Shown here: piece by piece, positions 54,622 to 63,506 of the stretch
How the letters are laid out: each line of letters starts with the position of its first letter
Position numbering within the stretch: position 1 is the first letter of the stretch
From: Streptomyces sp. DSM 15324
Lineage (GTDB): Bacteria; Actinomycetota; Actinomycetes; Streptomycetales; Streptomycetaceae
Direction: 5' to 3'
Length of the DNA stretch: 64,000 nucleotides
NCBI RefSeq assembly: GCF_001514285.1
Contig: NZ_KQ949032.1
Span: 186,001-250,000, forward strand
The notes under the pieces: model-generated
What the model was told of the DNA's origin: nothing
Databases searched by the model: none
What the model saw: the letters and a program-made list of their open reading frames with translations, nothing else
Made by a program: the position numbers and the translations under genes

Positions 54622-55386
54622 TCAGGCGTCGGACGTCGTGCGGCGGCGGCCGGCGAGCACGCCGTAGGCCACCCCGGCGGCGCCGACGACGATACCGACC
54701 ACGCCGAGGACCCGGGCGGTGGTGTCGCTGCCGCCGGAGGAGTCGGCGGCGGCCTCGGTGCTCGCGGAGGCCGCCTTGGCGTCGTCGGCGGAGTCGGAGG
54801 ACTCGTCGGAGGTGTCCTCGGCGGTGGCCGCGCCGCCGTGGTGGTCCGCGGTGGCGGCGGACAGGGCGAGCACGGGCGCCGGGTTCTCCGGCTCCTCCGC
54901 GCCGTCCTCCTGGACCTCGATCCAGCGGACGACCTCGCCGCCCGAGTAGGTCTGGATCGCCTTGAAGACCAGTTCGTCCGTGTCCTCGGGCAGGGCGCCC
55001 ATGGAGACCGGGAACCGCTGGATGTAGCCGGGCTCGATGCCCTTGCCGTCGGCGGTCCAGGTGACCTTGGAGACGGCCTCGTCGATCTTGCGCCCGTGTA
55101 CCTCGAGCGGCTTGGCGAGCTTGGTCTTCGTGACGGTGGCCTTCCAGCCGGCGATCTTCTCCGGCATCACCGAGGCCAGCGGGTGGTCGGTCGGGAAGCT
55201 CACCTCGAGCTTGGTGGTCGAGGCGTCGTCGCGCTCGTTCGGAACGCGGAAGTTGACCAGGGCGTAGCCGCCCTTCGCGGCCGTGCCGTCCGGCTGCACG
55301 CTGACGTGCGCGAACGCGGGCGAGGACAGCAGGAGGACGGTGGAACCGGCGACGGCAGCGGCGGCGGCGATACGAGAGGCCTGCAT
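54622..55386 (-). CDS. YcnI-type (DUF1775) copper-binding protein
   Basis: A 254-residue secreted protein. A signal peptide ends AFA, leaving the N-terminal His of HVSVQPDG, a known copper-brace residue in YcnI. The conserved RWIEVQED near residue 175 and a His/Asp-rich linker (ADHHGG) follow. A C-terminal membrane anchor (about 225-245) and RRR tail end it. It is first of the operon with sco, ecuC, copCD and dtpA. A 170-bp gap separates it from sco. Confidence 0.9.
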   Translation of the reverse strand: MQASRIAAAAAVAGSTVLLLSSPAFAHVSVQPDGTAAKGGYALVNFRVPNERDDASTTKLEVSFPTDHPLASVMPEKIAGWKATVTKTKLAKPLEVHGRKIDEAVSKVTWTADGKGIEPGYIQRFPVSMGALPEDTDELVFKAIQTYSGGEVVRWIEVQEDGAEEPENPAPVLALSAATADHHGGAATAEDTSDESSDSADDAKAASASTEAAADSSGGSDTTARVLGVVGIVVGAAGVAYGVLAGRRRTTSDA

Positions 55387-55550
55387 GGCGAGGAGCACTC
55401 CACTCCGGGATGAGGTCTGCGGTCGGGTCTGACCACAGGTCGGACGGTGGGAGGCGTACGCGGCGGGCCGGAGGAACCGGCGGGCGGCGCGCACGCACGC
55501 GTGCCGCACGACAGCGGCCATCCCTCCCGCGGAGTGCTGGTCGTGTCGCG

Positions 55551-56375
55551 TCAGGCAGCGAGGACGAGGACGGACCCGGTCGGCGGCCCGCGTCTGATCA
55601 CCGTGTGCTGGAGTGCGGTGGTGCGGGGCCGCGGGGGCGTGAGCAGGGCGGTGCGCGTCAGACACGGCCCCGTGCCGGGCGCGGTCGGCAGCCCCGCGAG
55701 CAGGGCACGCACCAGCGCGAGCGCCCCGCGCAGGGACCGTACGAGCGCTCCCTCGGCGACTCCGTGCGCCGACAGTTCGATCAGGCGCCGCAGGGCGGAG
55801 TCGCCGCGCCGCAGCAGCCAGCCCGTGGCGAGGGCCGCGAGAAGATGCCCGAGGGCCATGGGCAGCGACGGCAGCAGGGACATGCCCGGACCGGCCGCGG
55901 ACAGGGCGTCCGCCGAGTGGGTCATGGACCCCATCCCGCTCATGCCGCTCATCCCGGTCATGCCGGTGCCGTCGGTGGGGCTGTAGAGGCGGGCGTCGAC
56001 GAGGATCTTCCGGGCCTGGGCGGGGCTGATCGCCGCCGCCGTCGCCCCGCAGACCAGCCGGGCCGCCCGCGCGACGAGCGCGGCGTCGGACGTCGGCATC
56101 GCGCCGGTGGTCGTGGCGGCGGTGTGCTGTCCGAGCCCGAACAGGGTGTGCAGCACGGTCTGTCCGACCGCGAGCAGCCCCACCATGCCCGGCAGCGAAC
56201 GCTCACGCCCGGCGAGCGGCACCACGACGGCCAGGGCGCCGAGGAAACCCACCCCGAGCGTCCACGGCGGAACAGTGGCACAGGAGGCCATGGTGTGCCC
56301 GGCCGCGGCCAGCACGACGCAGACCGCGGTGAAGACCGCGGCCCGCAGCAGGCGGACCTCGTGGGGGGCAGTCAT
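55551..56375 (-). CDS. methionine-rich membrane protein next to the copper operon
   Basis: A 274-residue protein with about six helices. A Met/His/Gly-rich loop (GMTGMSGMSGMGSMTHS, near residue 138) lies between helices. Such Met-rich loops bind Cu(I), and the gene lies 165 bp upstream of the copper operon on the same strand. A role in copper supply or sensing is therefore likely but inferred. No known domain is evident. Start at ATG 56375. Confidence 0.75.
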   Translation of the reverse strand: MTAPHEVRLLRAAVFTAVCVVLAAAGHTMASCATVPPWTLGVGFLGALAVVVPLAGRERSLPGMVGLLAVGQTVLHTLFGLGQHTAATTTGAMPTSDAALVARAARLVCGATAAAISPAQARKILVDARLYSPTDGTGMTGMSGMSGMGSMTHSADALSAAGPGMSLLPSLPMALGHLLAALATGWLLRRGDSALRRLIELSAHGVAEGALVRSLRGALALVRALLAGLPTAPGTGPCLTRTALLTPPRPRTTALQHTVIRRGPPTGSVLVLAA

Positions 56376-56628
56376 GGCGGCCTCATCATCGCACTGCCCT
56401 TACGGTCCCCCTACGGCAGGTCCACACGATGCGCTACGGCCGTCCGCGGCATGGAAGACCACTTTCCGGGCGGGCCGGCACGACGGATACCTCCTGAGCA
56501 CCACATACACCGATTCTTGTCATCCGTGCATCCCCCATATGGGCGGCATCACGCGGAATTCGCGCTTACACAAGCGTCCGCGCGGCAATACGTATCGGTA
56601 TGTCGAGCCGCGGCCAGGAGGCTGGAGC

Positions 56629-57084
56629 ATGAGCATCTGGTGGTCACTCCATCTGCGGCGCGAAGCCGCGAGTGTTCCGCTCGCCCGCCGTCTGCTGCTC
56701 GGGACGATGGAGACGGCCGGGGTCGATCCCGACGTGAGCTACGACCTCTCGGTCGCGCTGAGCGAGGCCTGCGCCAACGCCGTGGAACACGGCGGGGAGT
56801 ACGCGCGCGGCGGTCCCTCGGAGGCGTACCGGGTCACCGCCTATCTCGACGGCGAGAAGTGCCGGATCGAGGTGGCCGACTCCGGGCCGGGCTTCACCGC
56901 GGAGCGCCCCGCTCCCGTGCCGGTGCGCACGAGCCCGGACGCCGAACAGGGCAGGGGCCTCTTCCTCATCCAGCAGCTCGCCGATCACGTGCACATCGGC
57001 AGCAGCCCGGGGCGCGGCGGAGCGGTGGTCAGCTTCGACAAGATCCTGAAGTGGCGCAAGGACGCCCCGCTGATGGCGGTATGA
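56629..57084 (+). CDS. RsbW-type ATP-binding (anti-sigma-like) protein
   Basis: A 151-residue HATPase_c_2 domain. The N box is SEACANAVEHG, the G1 box VADSGPGF and the G2 box GRGLFLI. No His kinase domain or anti-sigma partner is nearby; many such orphans occur in Streptomyces. AGGAGG precedes ATG 56629. It may bind an anti-anti-sigma factor, which is not in the window. The gaps 56376-56628 and 57085-57301, on either side, show no gene. Confidence 0.85.
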   Translation: MSIWWSLHLRREAASVPLARRLLLGTMETAGVDPDVSYDLSVALSEACANAVEHGGEYARGGPSEAYRVTAYLDGEKCRIEVADSGPGFTAERPAPVPVRTSPDAEQGRGLFLIQQLADHVHIGSSPGRGGAVVSFDKILKWRKDAPLMAV

Positions 57085-57301
57085 CGCCTCCTCAAGTGGC
57101 GTGAGTCGCGCGGAACTTCAGATTCCGCAGCGCTCACAGGTTCCTCTCGGCGTTCTCGCAGCCCGCTGATGGAGTGCGTTCCTACGTTCCTGTTCATGAC
57201 GGGAAACCACAAAGACACCGGCATCACCCGGCGCCCCGACGGGTGCCCCGCCGAGCGATGCGCCCACTGTCTCCGCCACCGCGTCCTCGTAGGGCGGGGT
57301 C

Positions 57302-58129
57302 ATGACCAGCCGTGAGGACGACGTGCTCGCGCAGGCCGCCGTGGCCGCGTTGACCGGTCAGCTGGCCCTGGCCCCCAAGCCCGGCCTGCCCGACCCCCGT
57401 GACCTGGACGCCCGTGCCACCCGCAGGGACCACCGCGGGCTGCGCTGGTCGGCCAAGGCACTCGCACCGGGCCTTGCGGCGATGGCCGCCGCCGCCCGCC
57501 GCACCGGCGAGCCCACACCCCGGCTCCGTGCGGAGCTCGGCGCCATCGGGAGGTGCACCGAACACTCGGTGGGCCTGGCCGGCGGCGGGCACCGGGGCGC
57601 CCTGTGGACGCTGGGACTACTGGTCGCCGCGGCCGCCCTCCACCCCCGCGCGCGGGGCGCCGAGGTCGCCCAGGCCGCCAAGCGGATCGCCGCGCACCCC
57701 GACCGGGGCGCGCCCCGGCGCCCCTCCCGCGGGTCGACGGTCTCGGCGAGGTACGGCGCGGCAGGCGCCCGGGGTGAGGCACGCGCCGGGTTCCCGCATG
57801 TACGGCGGGCACTGGACGCCCTGGCCACGGCACGCTTCGCCGGCGCGGGCGAGGCCGAGGCACGGCTGGACGCCCTGCTCACCGTGATGTCCACCCTCCA
57901 GGACTCCGAACTCCTGTACACGGCCGGCCCCCTGGGCCTGCGCCACGTCCAGGCGGGCGCCCGCGGGGTGCTGGAGGCGGGCGGTGCCTGCACGGGTGAG
58001 GGCCGTGCGGCACTGTCCGCCTTCGACGCGGACCTCCACGAGCGGGGCTGGAGTCCCCGGGGAAGCGCGGGTCTCCTGGCAGGTGCCCTCTTCGTGGACT
58101 CCCTGCCGGACATCAGGGCGACCCCCTGA
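57302..58129 (+). CDS. CitG/MdcB-like triphosphoribosyl-dephospho-CoA synthase
   Basis: A 275-residue protein with the family pattern ALAPKPGLPDPRDL near residue 22, GGGHRGALWTLGLL near 98, the GARGEARAGFPHVRRALDAL segment near 158, and GSAGLLAGALFVDS near the end. The family makes the prosthetic-group precursor of citrate lyase and malonate decarboxylase acyl carriers. Neither enzyme lies nearby, so the partner is missing from the window. It ends 19 bp from the convergent pepP gene. Confidence 0.8.
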   Translation: MTSREDDVLAQAAVAALTGQLALAPKPGLPDPRDLDARATRRDHRGLRWSAKALAPGLAAMAAAARRTGEPTPRLRAELGAIGRCTEHSVGLAGGGHRGALWTLGLLVAAAALHPRARGAEVAQAAKRIAAHPDRGAPRRPSRGSTVSARYGAAGARGEARAGFPHVRRALDALATARFAGAGEAEARLDALLTVMSTLQDSELLYTAGPLGLRHVQAGARGVLEAGGACTGEGRAALSAFDADLHERGWSPRGSAGLLAGALFVDSLPDIRATP

Positions 58130-58148
58130 GGGGCGCGCCGCGAGCCGC

Positions 58149-59630
58149 TCAGCCCTTCAGCGAAGCCATCCAGCTCTCGACGTCGTCGGACCGCCGGGGC
58201 AGCCCGTCCGACAGATTCCGCCGACCGTCCTCCGTGACGAGGATGTCGTCCTCGATCCGGACGCCGATCCCCCGGTACTCCTCCGGCACCGTCAGGTCGT
58301 CGGCCTGGAAGTACAGCCCGGGCTCGACGGTCAGCACCATCCCCGGCTCCAGCGTCCCGTCGACGTACGACTCCACGCGCGCGGCGGCGCAGTCGTGCAC
58401 GTCCATGCCGAGCATGTGCCCGGTGCCGTGCAGCGTCCACCGGCGCTGAAGCCCCAGCTCCAGCACCCGCTCCACCGGCCCCTCGACGAGTCCCCACTCG
58501 ACGAGCCGCTCGGTGAGCACCCGCTGCGCCGCGTCGTGGAAGTCGCGGTACTTCGCCCCGGGTACGACCGCCGCGATGCCGGCCTCCTGGGCGTCGTACA
58601 CCGCGTCGTAGATCTTCTTCTGGATCTCGGTGAACCGGCCGCCGACCGGCAGCGTCCGCGTGACGTCCGCGGTGTAGTACGTGTGGGTCTCCACGCCCGC
58701 GTCCAGCAGCAGCAGATCACCCGAGCGCACGGGTCCGTCGTTGCGCACCCAGTGCAGCGTGCAGGCGTGCGCACCGGCCGCGGCGATCGTGCCGTAGCCG
58801 ACGTCGTTGCCCTCCACGCGCGCGCGGAGGAAGAACGTCCCCTCGATGTACCGCTCGCTGGTCGCCTCGGCCTTGTCCAGGACCCGTACGACGTCCTCGA
58901 AGCCGCGGACCGTCGAGTCGACGGCCTTCTGCAGCTCGCCGACCTCGAACGCGTCCTTGACCAGCCGCGCCTCGGAGAGGAAGACCCGCAGCTCCTCGTC
59001 GCGCTCGGCGGTGACCTTGTCGGTCAGGGCGGCCTCGATGCCGGCGTCGTACCCGCGGACGACCCGCACCGGGCCGGTGGCCTCGCGCAGGACGCCGGCG
59101 AGCTCGCGCACATCGGCGGCCGGGATGCCGTAACGCTTCTCCGCCTCGCTCAGCGAGTGCCGGCGGCCGACCCACAGCTCGCCCTGGCCGGAGAGCCAGA
59201 ACTCGCCGTTCTCGCGGTCGGAGCGGGGCAGCAGGTGGATCGTCGCCTCGTGGCCCTCGCCCCGGGGCTCCAGGACCAGGACGCCGTCCTCGGTCTGGTT
59301 GCCGGTCAGGTACGCGTACTCGACGGAGGCGCGGAAGGGGTAGTCCGTGTCGTTGGACCGGGTCTTCAGGTTGCCCGCGGGGATCACCAGGCGCTCGCCC
59401 GGGAAGCGCGCGGAGAGCGCGGCGCGGCGGGCGGCGGTCTCGGCGGCCTGGGCGATCGGCTCCAGGTCGTGCAGCTCGGTGTCGGCCCAGCCGGACTTCA
59501 TGTTCTCGGCGAGCTCGTCGGACACGCCCGGGTACAGGCCGTTCTTGCGCTGCTTGATGGGCTCCTCGGTCTCCTCCGGGTGCTCCGGGGTCTCCGGCGT
59601 CTCCGGGGTGAGCTCCTCGGCCACGGTCAT
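58149..59630 (-). CDS. pepP: Xaa-Pro aminopeptidase (aminopeptidase P)
   Basis: A 493-residue metallopeptidase. The N-terminal creatinase-type domain (60-220) leads to the M24 pita-bread fold. The metal ligands fit LLLLDAGVET, TYYTADVTRT, GTGHMLGMDVHD, VLTVEPGLYF and IRIEDD-like VRIEDDILV. It removes N-terminal residues before proline. Start: ATG 59630 lies directly against GAGGAGG; the GTG at 59624, two codons later, has better spacing and may be the true start. Confidence 0.92.
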   Translation of the reverse strand: MTVAEELTPETPETPEHPEETEEPIKQRKNGLYPGVSDELAENMKSGWADTELHDLEPIAQAAETAARRAALSARFPGERLVIPAGNLKTRSNDTDYPFRASVEYAYLTGNQTEDGVLVLEPRGEGHEATIHLLPRSDRENGEFWLSGQGELWVGRRHSLSEAEKRYGIPAADVRELAGVLREATGPVRVVRGYDAGIEAALTDKVTAERDEELRVFLSEARLVKDAFEVGELQKAVDSTVRGFEDVVRVLDKAEATSERYIEGTFFLRARVEGNDVGYGTIAAAGAHACTLHWVRNDGPVRSGDLLLLDAGVETHTYYTADVTRTLPVGGRFTEIQKKIYDAVYDAQEAGIAAVVPGAKYRDFHDAAQRVLTERLVEWGLVEGPVERVLELGLQRRWTLHGTGHMLGMDVHDCAAARVESYVDGTLEPGMVLTVEPGLYFQADDLTVPEEYRGIGVRIEDDILVTEDGRRNLSDGLPRRSDDVESWMASLKG

Positions 59631-59739
59631 CCTCCTCGATACGGCACTGGACCCTGTCCATCGTACGGTCGTACGGGAGACCGGCCGGGGGAGGAACCCG
59701 GGGCGCTCGGGAGCTCTGGGGCGCCCGCGGCCGGGCCGC

Positions 59740-61284
59740 TCACTCGAAGCGCGCCGCCAGCAGCACCACGTCCTCCTCGCTGTCCCGCTCGGCCGCCCCG
59801 TCCGGCAGCACCGTGCGCAGCACATGGTCGGCGATCGCGCCGGGGTCGCCCCGCAGGGCCTTCGGCACGCCGGAGGCGGCCGCGTGCAGCCGGGCGAAGG
59901 CACGGTCGGAGGGGTCGCCGGTGCGGTGCAGCAGCCCGTCGGTGTAGAGCAGGACCGTCTCGCCGGGCTCCGGCTCCAGCTCGACGCTCGGCGCCTCCCA
60001 GCAGGTCAGCATGTTGAGCGGGGCGGAGACGGAGGTCTCCACGAACTCGGTGCGGTCTTCGCCGACCAGCAGCGGCGGGCAGTGCCCGGCCCCGGCCAGG
60101 GTGATCTTGCGCAGGGCGGGTTCGCAGTAGGCGAACAGGGCGGTCGCGGAGCGGGCGGGCTCGGTGAGGCGCAGCAGCAGCTCCAGGTCGGACAGGACGG
60201 CGACCGGGTCCTCTCCCTCCATCACGGCGTACGCCCGCAGGGAGGCACGCAGCCGGCCCATCGCGGCGACCGCGCTCGGCCCGGAGCCGGTGACCGACCC
60301 GACGGCGAGGCCGAGGGCCGCGTCCGGCAGCGGCAGCGCGTCGTACCAGTCGCCGCCGCCGCGCGGGCCGCTGCTGCGGCGGGCGGCGAGCTGGACGCCG
60401 GGCACCCTCGGCAGCCGGGACGGCAGCAGTTCCTCGGCCATCGTGGTCATGGACGCGCGCGTGCGCTCGACCTCGACGAGCCGGGCCAGGTGCTCGGCGG
60501 CGGTGCGGACGTACAGCCCGATCAGGTGGCGCTGGCGCTCGCCCGGTTCGGCGGGCTCGTCGTAGAGCCAGACGGCGGCGCCGACCCGGCCCTCGGCGCC
60601 CTCGGCGACCAGGGGCAGGGCGTAGCTGGCGGCGTAGCCGAGGCGGGCGGCCACCTCGCGATGGCGGGGGTCGAGGCCGTCCTCGGCGAGCAGGTCGGGT
60701 TCGGCGATCTCGCCGTCGGCGCCGGGCAGGCCGTCGAGGATCCGGCCGTAGGAGATGGCGCTGCGCGGCACGGTCTCGATGTGGCCGAGGTCCGCGCGGC
60801 CGAGTCCCAGGCCGATGGTCGTGTCGGGGCCGCGGCCGCTGGCCGGTTCCAGGACCACGAGACCGCGCCGGGCGCCCACGAGGGCGGCTCCGGCGCGCAG
60901 CAGTTCGGTCAGTGCCTCGTTCAGTGCGTCCGTGCGTGCCAGACGTTCGGTCAGTTCGTGCAGGGTCGTGAGGTCCGAGACCCATCCGGCGAGGCGGTCC
61001 GTGAGCAGGGTGCCCGGGTCGGCGGGGGCCACGGTGGCCGACGGTGTTTCCGGGGAGGCGGGCGCGGGCGCGACAGTGTGTGCTGGCGAGGGAACCGTTG
61101 AATCGATTCCAGCCACTTTCGGAGCGTGAGGGGCGTTCATGGCATCCGGCTCTCGGACCGGAGCGTATTGCACAAAAGCATCGCAAACCCCCATGTCAAT
61201 CTGCGCCGCTGGCAGTGTCTCCACATGTACACGCACTCGTGAGGGGATGTCCAGCATTGTCCTGCTGGGATTAGTGGTGTCCAT
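59740..61284 (-). CDS. GAF and SpoIIE-type phosphatase-like protein with a missing metal residue
   Basis: A 514-residue cytosolic protein: a Pro-rich tail (1-90), a GAF sensor domain (about 105-265) and a PP2C/SpoIIE domain (about 285-514). The phosphatase has GGGDWYDALPLPD, LYTDGLLHR and SEEDVVLL. Where active enzymes have GDV-x-G-x-G, this has GSVTGSG, so a metal-binding Asp is missing. It may have reduced or lost activity and act as a binding protein. AAAGG precedes ATG 61284; a shorter start at ATG 61140 is possible. Confidence 0.85.
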   Translation of the reverse strand: MDTTNPSRTMLDIPSRVRVHVETLPAAQIDMGVCDAFVQYAPVREPDAMNAPHAPKVAGIDSTVPSPAHTVAPAPASPETPSATVAPADPGTLLTDRLAGWVSDLTTLHELTERLARTDALNEALTELLRAGAALVGARRGLVVLEPASGRGPDTTIGLGLGRADLGHIETVPRSAISYGRILDGLPGADGEIAEPDLLAEDGLDPRHREVAARLGYAASYALPLVAEGAEGRVGAAVWLYDEPAEPGERQRHLIGLYVRTAAEHLARLVEVERTRASMTTMAEELLPSRLPRVPGVQLAARRSSGPRGGGDWYDALPLPDAALGLAVGSVTGSGPSAVAAMGRLRASLRAYAVMEGEDPVAVLSDLELLLRLTEPARSATALFAYCEPALRKITLAGAGHCPPLLVGEDRTEFVETSVSAPLNMLTCWEAPSVELEPEPGETVLLYTDGLLHRTGDPSDRAFARLHAAASGVPKALRGDPGAIADHVLRTVLPDGAAERDSEEDVVLLAARFE

Positions 61285-61771
61285 GAGGCCTTTGGGGGGA
61301 ATCGGACGCGACTCTTCCCGCCCTCTTGTCGAATAGCAAAAATGGCTTAAAACTGACTCGGGTTACGGTTGTTTGCGGTCGACTGGCCTTGCTCAACGGA
61401 GCGTCACAACGGTCGTGATGGGTACGTACTCGGTAAGGACCAGGGGTCGTCGGGAGCCACCCGGAACCTGGTGGCCGAACCGGGCGTCATAGCCACCGAC
61501 GACCGTGCCCCATCCTCCCGTGGCGGAGGCCGAGAGAAATACGGCGAGCGGCAAAACGCCAGACTTCGCCACCCCCACGCCACGCCCAGCGTTTTGATGG
61601 ACGCAAGTCGGCGGAGCGGCCGCGGAAGCGGCCGGAGCTCAGCCCCAGGGGTTCCCCTTGTCGAGGACAGGGGTGTGATGCGCCAAAAGGTACGCCCAGT
61701 GAACTGATCTACACATGGTGTGATGTGGCCCACGGTGTTGCCAGCGGTGCAACGGAAAGGAACGAGCGCTC
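61285..61771. other. gene-poor intergenic region between divergent genes
   Basis: The 487 bp between the divergent SpoIIE-type and Prim-Pol-like genes hold no convincing gene. There is a hairpin (CGGCCGC, GGAA, GCGGCCG) at 61617-61634 and a relatively AT-rich stretch near 61330-61380 that suits the promoter of the SpoIIE-type gene. I could not assign specific sites. Confidence 0.5.
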
Positions 61772-62437
61772 ATGCGCGAGATCCTCGGAAGGCGACGCAG
61801 GCTTCTGTCCCAGTCCGGCGAAAAGGGGTCTGAGTCCGTCGACTCGGCTCTGACCTTCGCGACGGAATGGCAGTGGCCCGTCCTGCCCGGCGTGACGGCG
61901 GACCAGCGCAGCACCTCGCGGTGCGGCTGCCCCGACCCCGAGTGCGCGCTGCCCGGCGCGCACCCCTTCGACCCCGGCCTGCTCGCGGCCACCACCGACG
62001 CCCGCATGGTGCGCTGGTGGTGGACGAACCGGCCGGCGGCGCCGATCATCCTCGCCACCGGGGGCCGGGCCCCCTGCGCGGTCAGCCTTCCCGCGCTCGC
62101 CGCGTCCCGCGCGCTCGTGGCGCTGGACCGCCAGGGCATGCGGCTCGGCCCGGTCGTCGCCTCGCCCACCCGGTGGGCGATCCTCGTCCGCCCCTACTCC
62201 ATGGAGCAGCTGGGCGAACTGCTCTACGCCAAGGACTTCGTCCCCGGCTCCCTGCGCTTCCACAGCGAGGGCGGCTACCTCGCCCTGCCCCCCTCGGAGA
62301 CCGGCCGGGGTGACATCCGCTGGGAACGCGCCCCGCTGCCCGGCTCGGCCTCCCCCTGGGTGCCCGACGTCGAGGCCGTCGTGGACGCCGTCGTCGACGC
62401 CCTCACTCGTACGGGTGTGAACGCGCCCGAGATGTAG
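61772..62437 (+). CDS. orphan Prim-Pol-like (bifunctional primase/polymerase N-terminal) protein
   Basis: A 221-residue protein resembling the Prim-Pol domain, normally found in plasmid and phage replication proteins. It has ALTFATEWQWPVLPG near residue 27, a Cys cluster RCGCPDPECALPGAHPF near 52 and TDARMVRWWWTNRP near 78. Where catalytic members have a D-x-D after the T-G-G strand, it reads ATGGRAPCAVSLPALA, lacking both Asp. So it is probably not a polymerase. No helicase lies alongside. ATG 61772. Confidence 0.75.
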   Translation: MREILGRRRRLLSQSGEKGSESVDSALTFATEWQWPVLPGVTADQRSTSRCGCPDPECALPGAHPFDPGLLAATTDARMVRWWWTNRPAAPIILATGGRAPCAVSLPALAASRALVALDRQGMRLGPVVASPTRWAILVRPYSMEQLGELLYAKDFVPGSLRFHSEGGYLALPPSETGRGDIRWERAPLPGSASPWVPDVEAVVDAVVDALTRTGVNAPEM

Positions 62438-62493
62438 GGGTGCCGGGCGCGCGCCGACCCGTAAGGCCCGGCGCCGCGCCCTATCTTCCCCGT

Positions 62494-63228
62494 ATGAACC
62501 TTCGTCTCCTCGCCCTCGGCGGAGCCGTGGCCTGCGCGCTCGCACTTCCCTTGGCCATGGCTTCCGCGGGGCAGGTGGGAGACGAAGGCCGCTCGGCGGC
62601 GCGTTCCCCGATGTCGTCGGACAGGTCCTCGGACAGATCCCCGGCCAGATCCTCGCGCGCCTCTTCGGAGGTGCCGTCGGGGGTGTCTGCGCGCGCCTCT
62701 TCGCGCGTCTCCCCGGACGGGTCCTCGCGCGCGGCCTCGGACGGGTTCTCGCACGGCTCCTCGCACGGCTCCTCGCGCGGCGATACGGACCCGAAGGCGC
62801 CCTCGGCCTTCCCGGCGCCGCCCCCCGCTCCCTCCGCCGGCTCCTCCCCGCTCCTGCTCGGCCTCGGACTCGCCACCGCCGCCCGCTGCGGTCCCGGACT
62901 GACCTCACCCGAGGGCGTGGAGGCGCAGACCTGTGTGCTGACCCAGGGCGACGACACCTGGGCGCGCACGTACTACCGCAACGCCACAGGAAGCGCCCTG
63001 GACGCCGTCCTGAGCCTCATGGCGCCCGAGGGGCGCACGGTGCAGATGCGCTGCGCCGTGGCCGCCGAGGACGAGCCGGAGACCTGTGAGACGCCCCGTG
63101 AGCGGACGCGGGGGACCTTGGACGCGTACACCGCCGTCGCCGAGTTCTCGGCGTTCGCACGGGAGGCGGGCGAGGGGCCGCTGTTGCTGCGTTCCGGTAG
63201 CAACTCCCCGGGGGCCGGGGGAAGTTGA
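62494..63228 (+). CDS. secreted low-complexity protein, function unknown
   Basis: A 244-residue protein: a signal peptide (1-26, LALGGAVACALALPLAMASA), a Ser/Arg/Asp-rich low-complexity region (30-105) and a Pro-rich stretch. A compact C-terminal domain from about 130 holds three or more Cys (ARCGPG, AQTCVLTQ, MRCAVAAED, ETCETP) that could form disulfides. I recognise no family. ATG 62494. A terminator hairpin follows. Confidence 0.75.
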   Translation: MNLRLLALGGAVACALALPLAMASAGQVGDEGRSAARSPMSSDRSSDRSPARSSRASSEVPSGVSARASSRVSPDGSSRAASDGFSHGSSHGSSRGDTDPKAPSAFPAPPPAPSAGSSPLLLGLGLATAARCGPGLTSPEGVEAQTCVLTQGDDTWARTYYRNATGSALDAVLSLMAPEGRTVQMRCAVAAEDEPETCETPRERTRGTLDAYTAVAEFSAFAREAGEGPLLLRSGSNSPGAGGS

Positions 63229-63269
63229 CGGAGGGGTCGGTCCGTCCGGGCCGATCGGACATGCAAAGA

Positions 63270-63307
63270 CCCGGTTGCTGGCGACGGGGGATGCACCAGC
63301 AACCGGG
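63270..63307. terminator. terminator after the secreted-protein gene
   Basis: CCCGGTTGCTGG at 63270-63281 pairs with CCAGCAACCGGG at 63296-63307, a perfect 12-bp stem with a 14-nt loop. It lies 41 bp after the stop. The rest of the gap 63229-63506 shows no gene. Confidence 0.75.
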
Positions 63308-63506
63308 CTATTGGAACGGTAACAAGAGATCGGCTCCAAGCAAATTCGATCTCTGGTTTTCATCGGGCTTTCGGACACGCGCTGATCGGCGATTTCTGGC
63401 GCCGACTCGCCTTGTGCGTACGGGAGTTGTGAGCGGAGTCACGCCTTCCGCCCCGTCCGGCCCGGCTGACCGACCGGTCAGCCGGGGCCCGTCCGGCGGC
63501 CGTGCC

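Noticed and set aside
61369..61707. Small gene in the gap before the Prim-Pol-like gene
   Set aside because: No ribosome site, no recognisable motif, and mixed codon use.
63229..63420. Riboswitch downstream of the secreted-protein gene
   Set aside because: Only a simple terminator stem is clear and no conserved aptamer sequence is seen.
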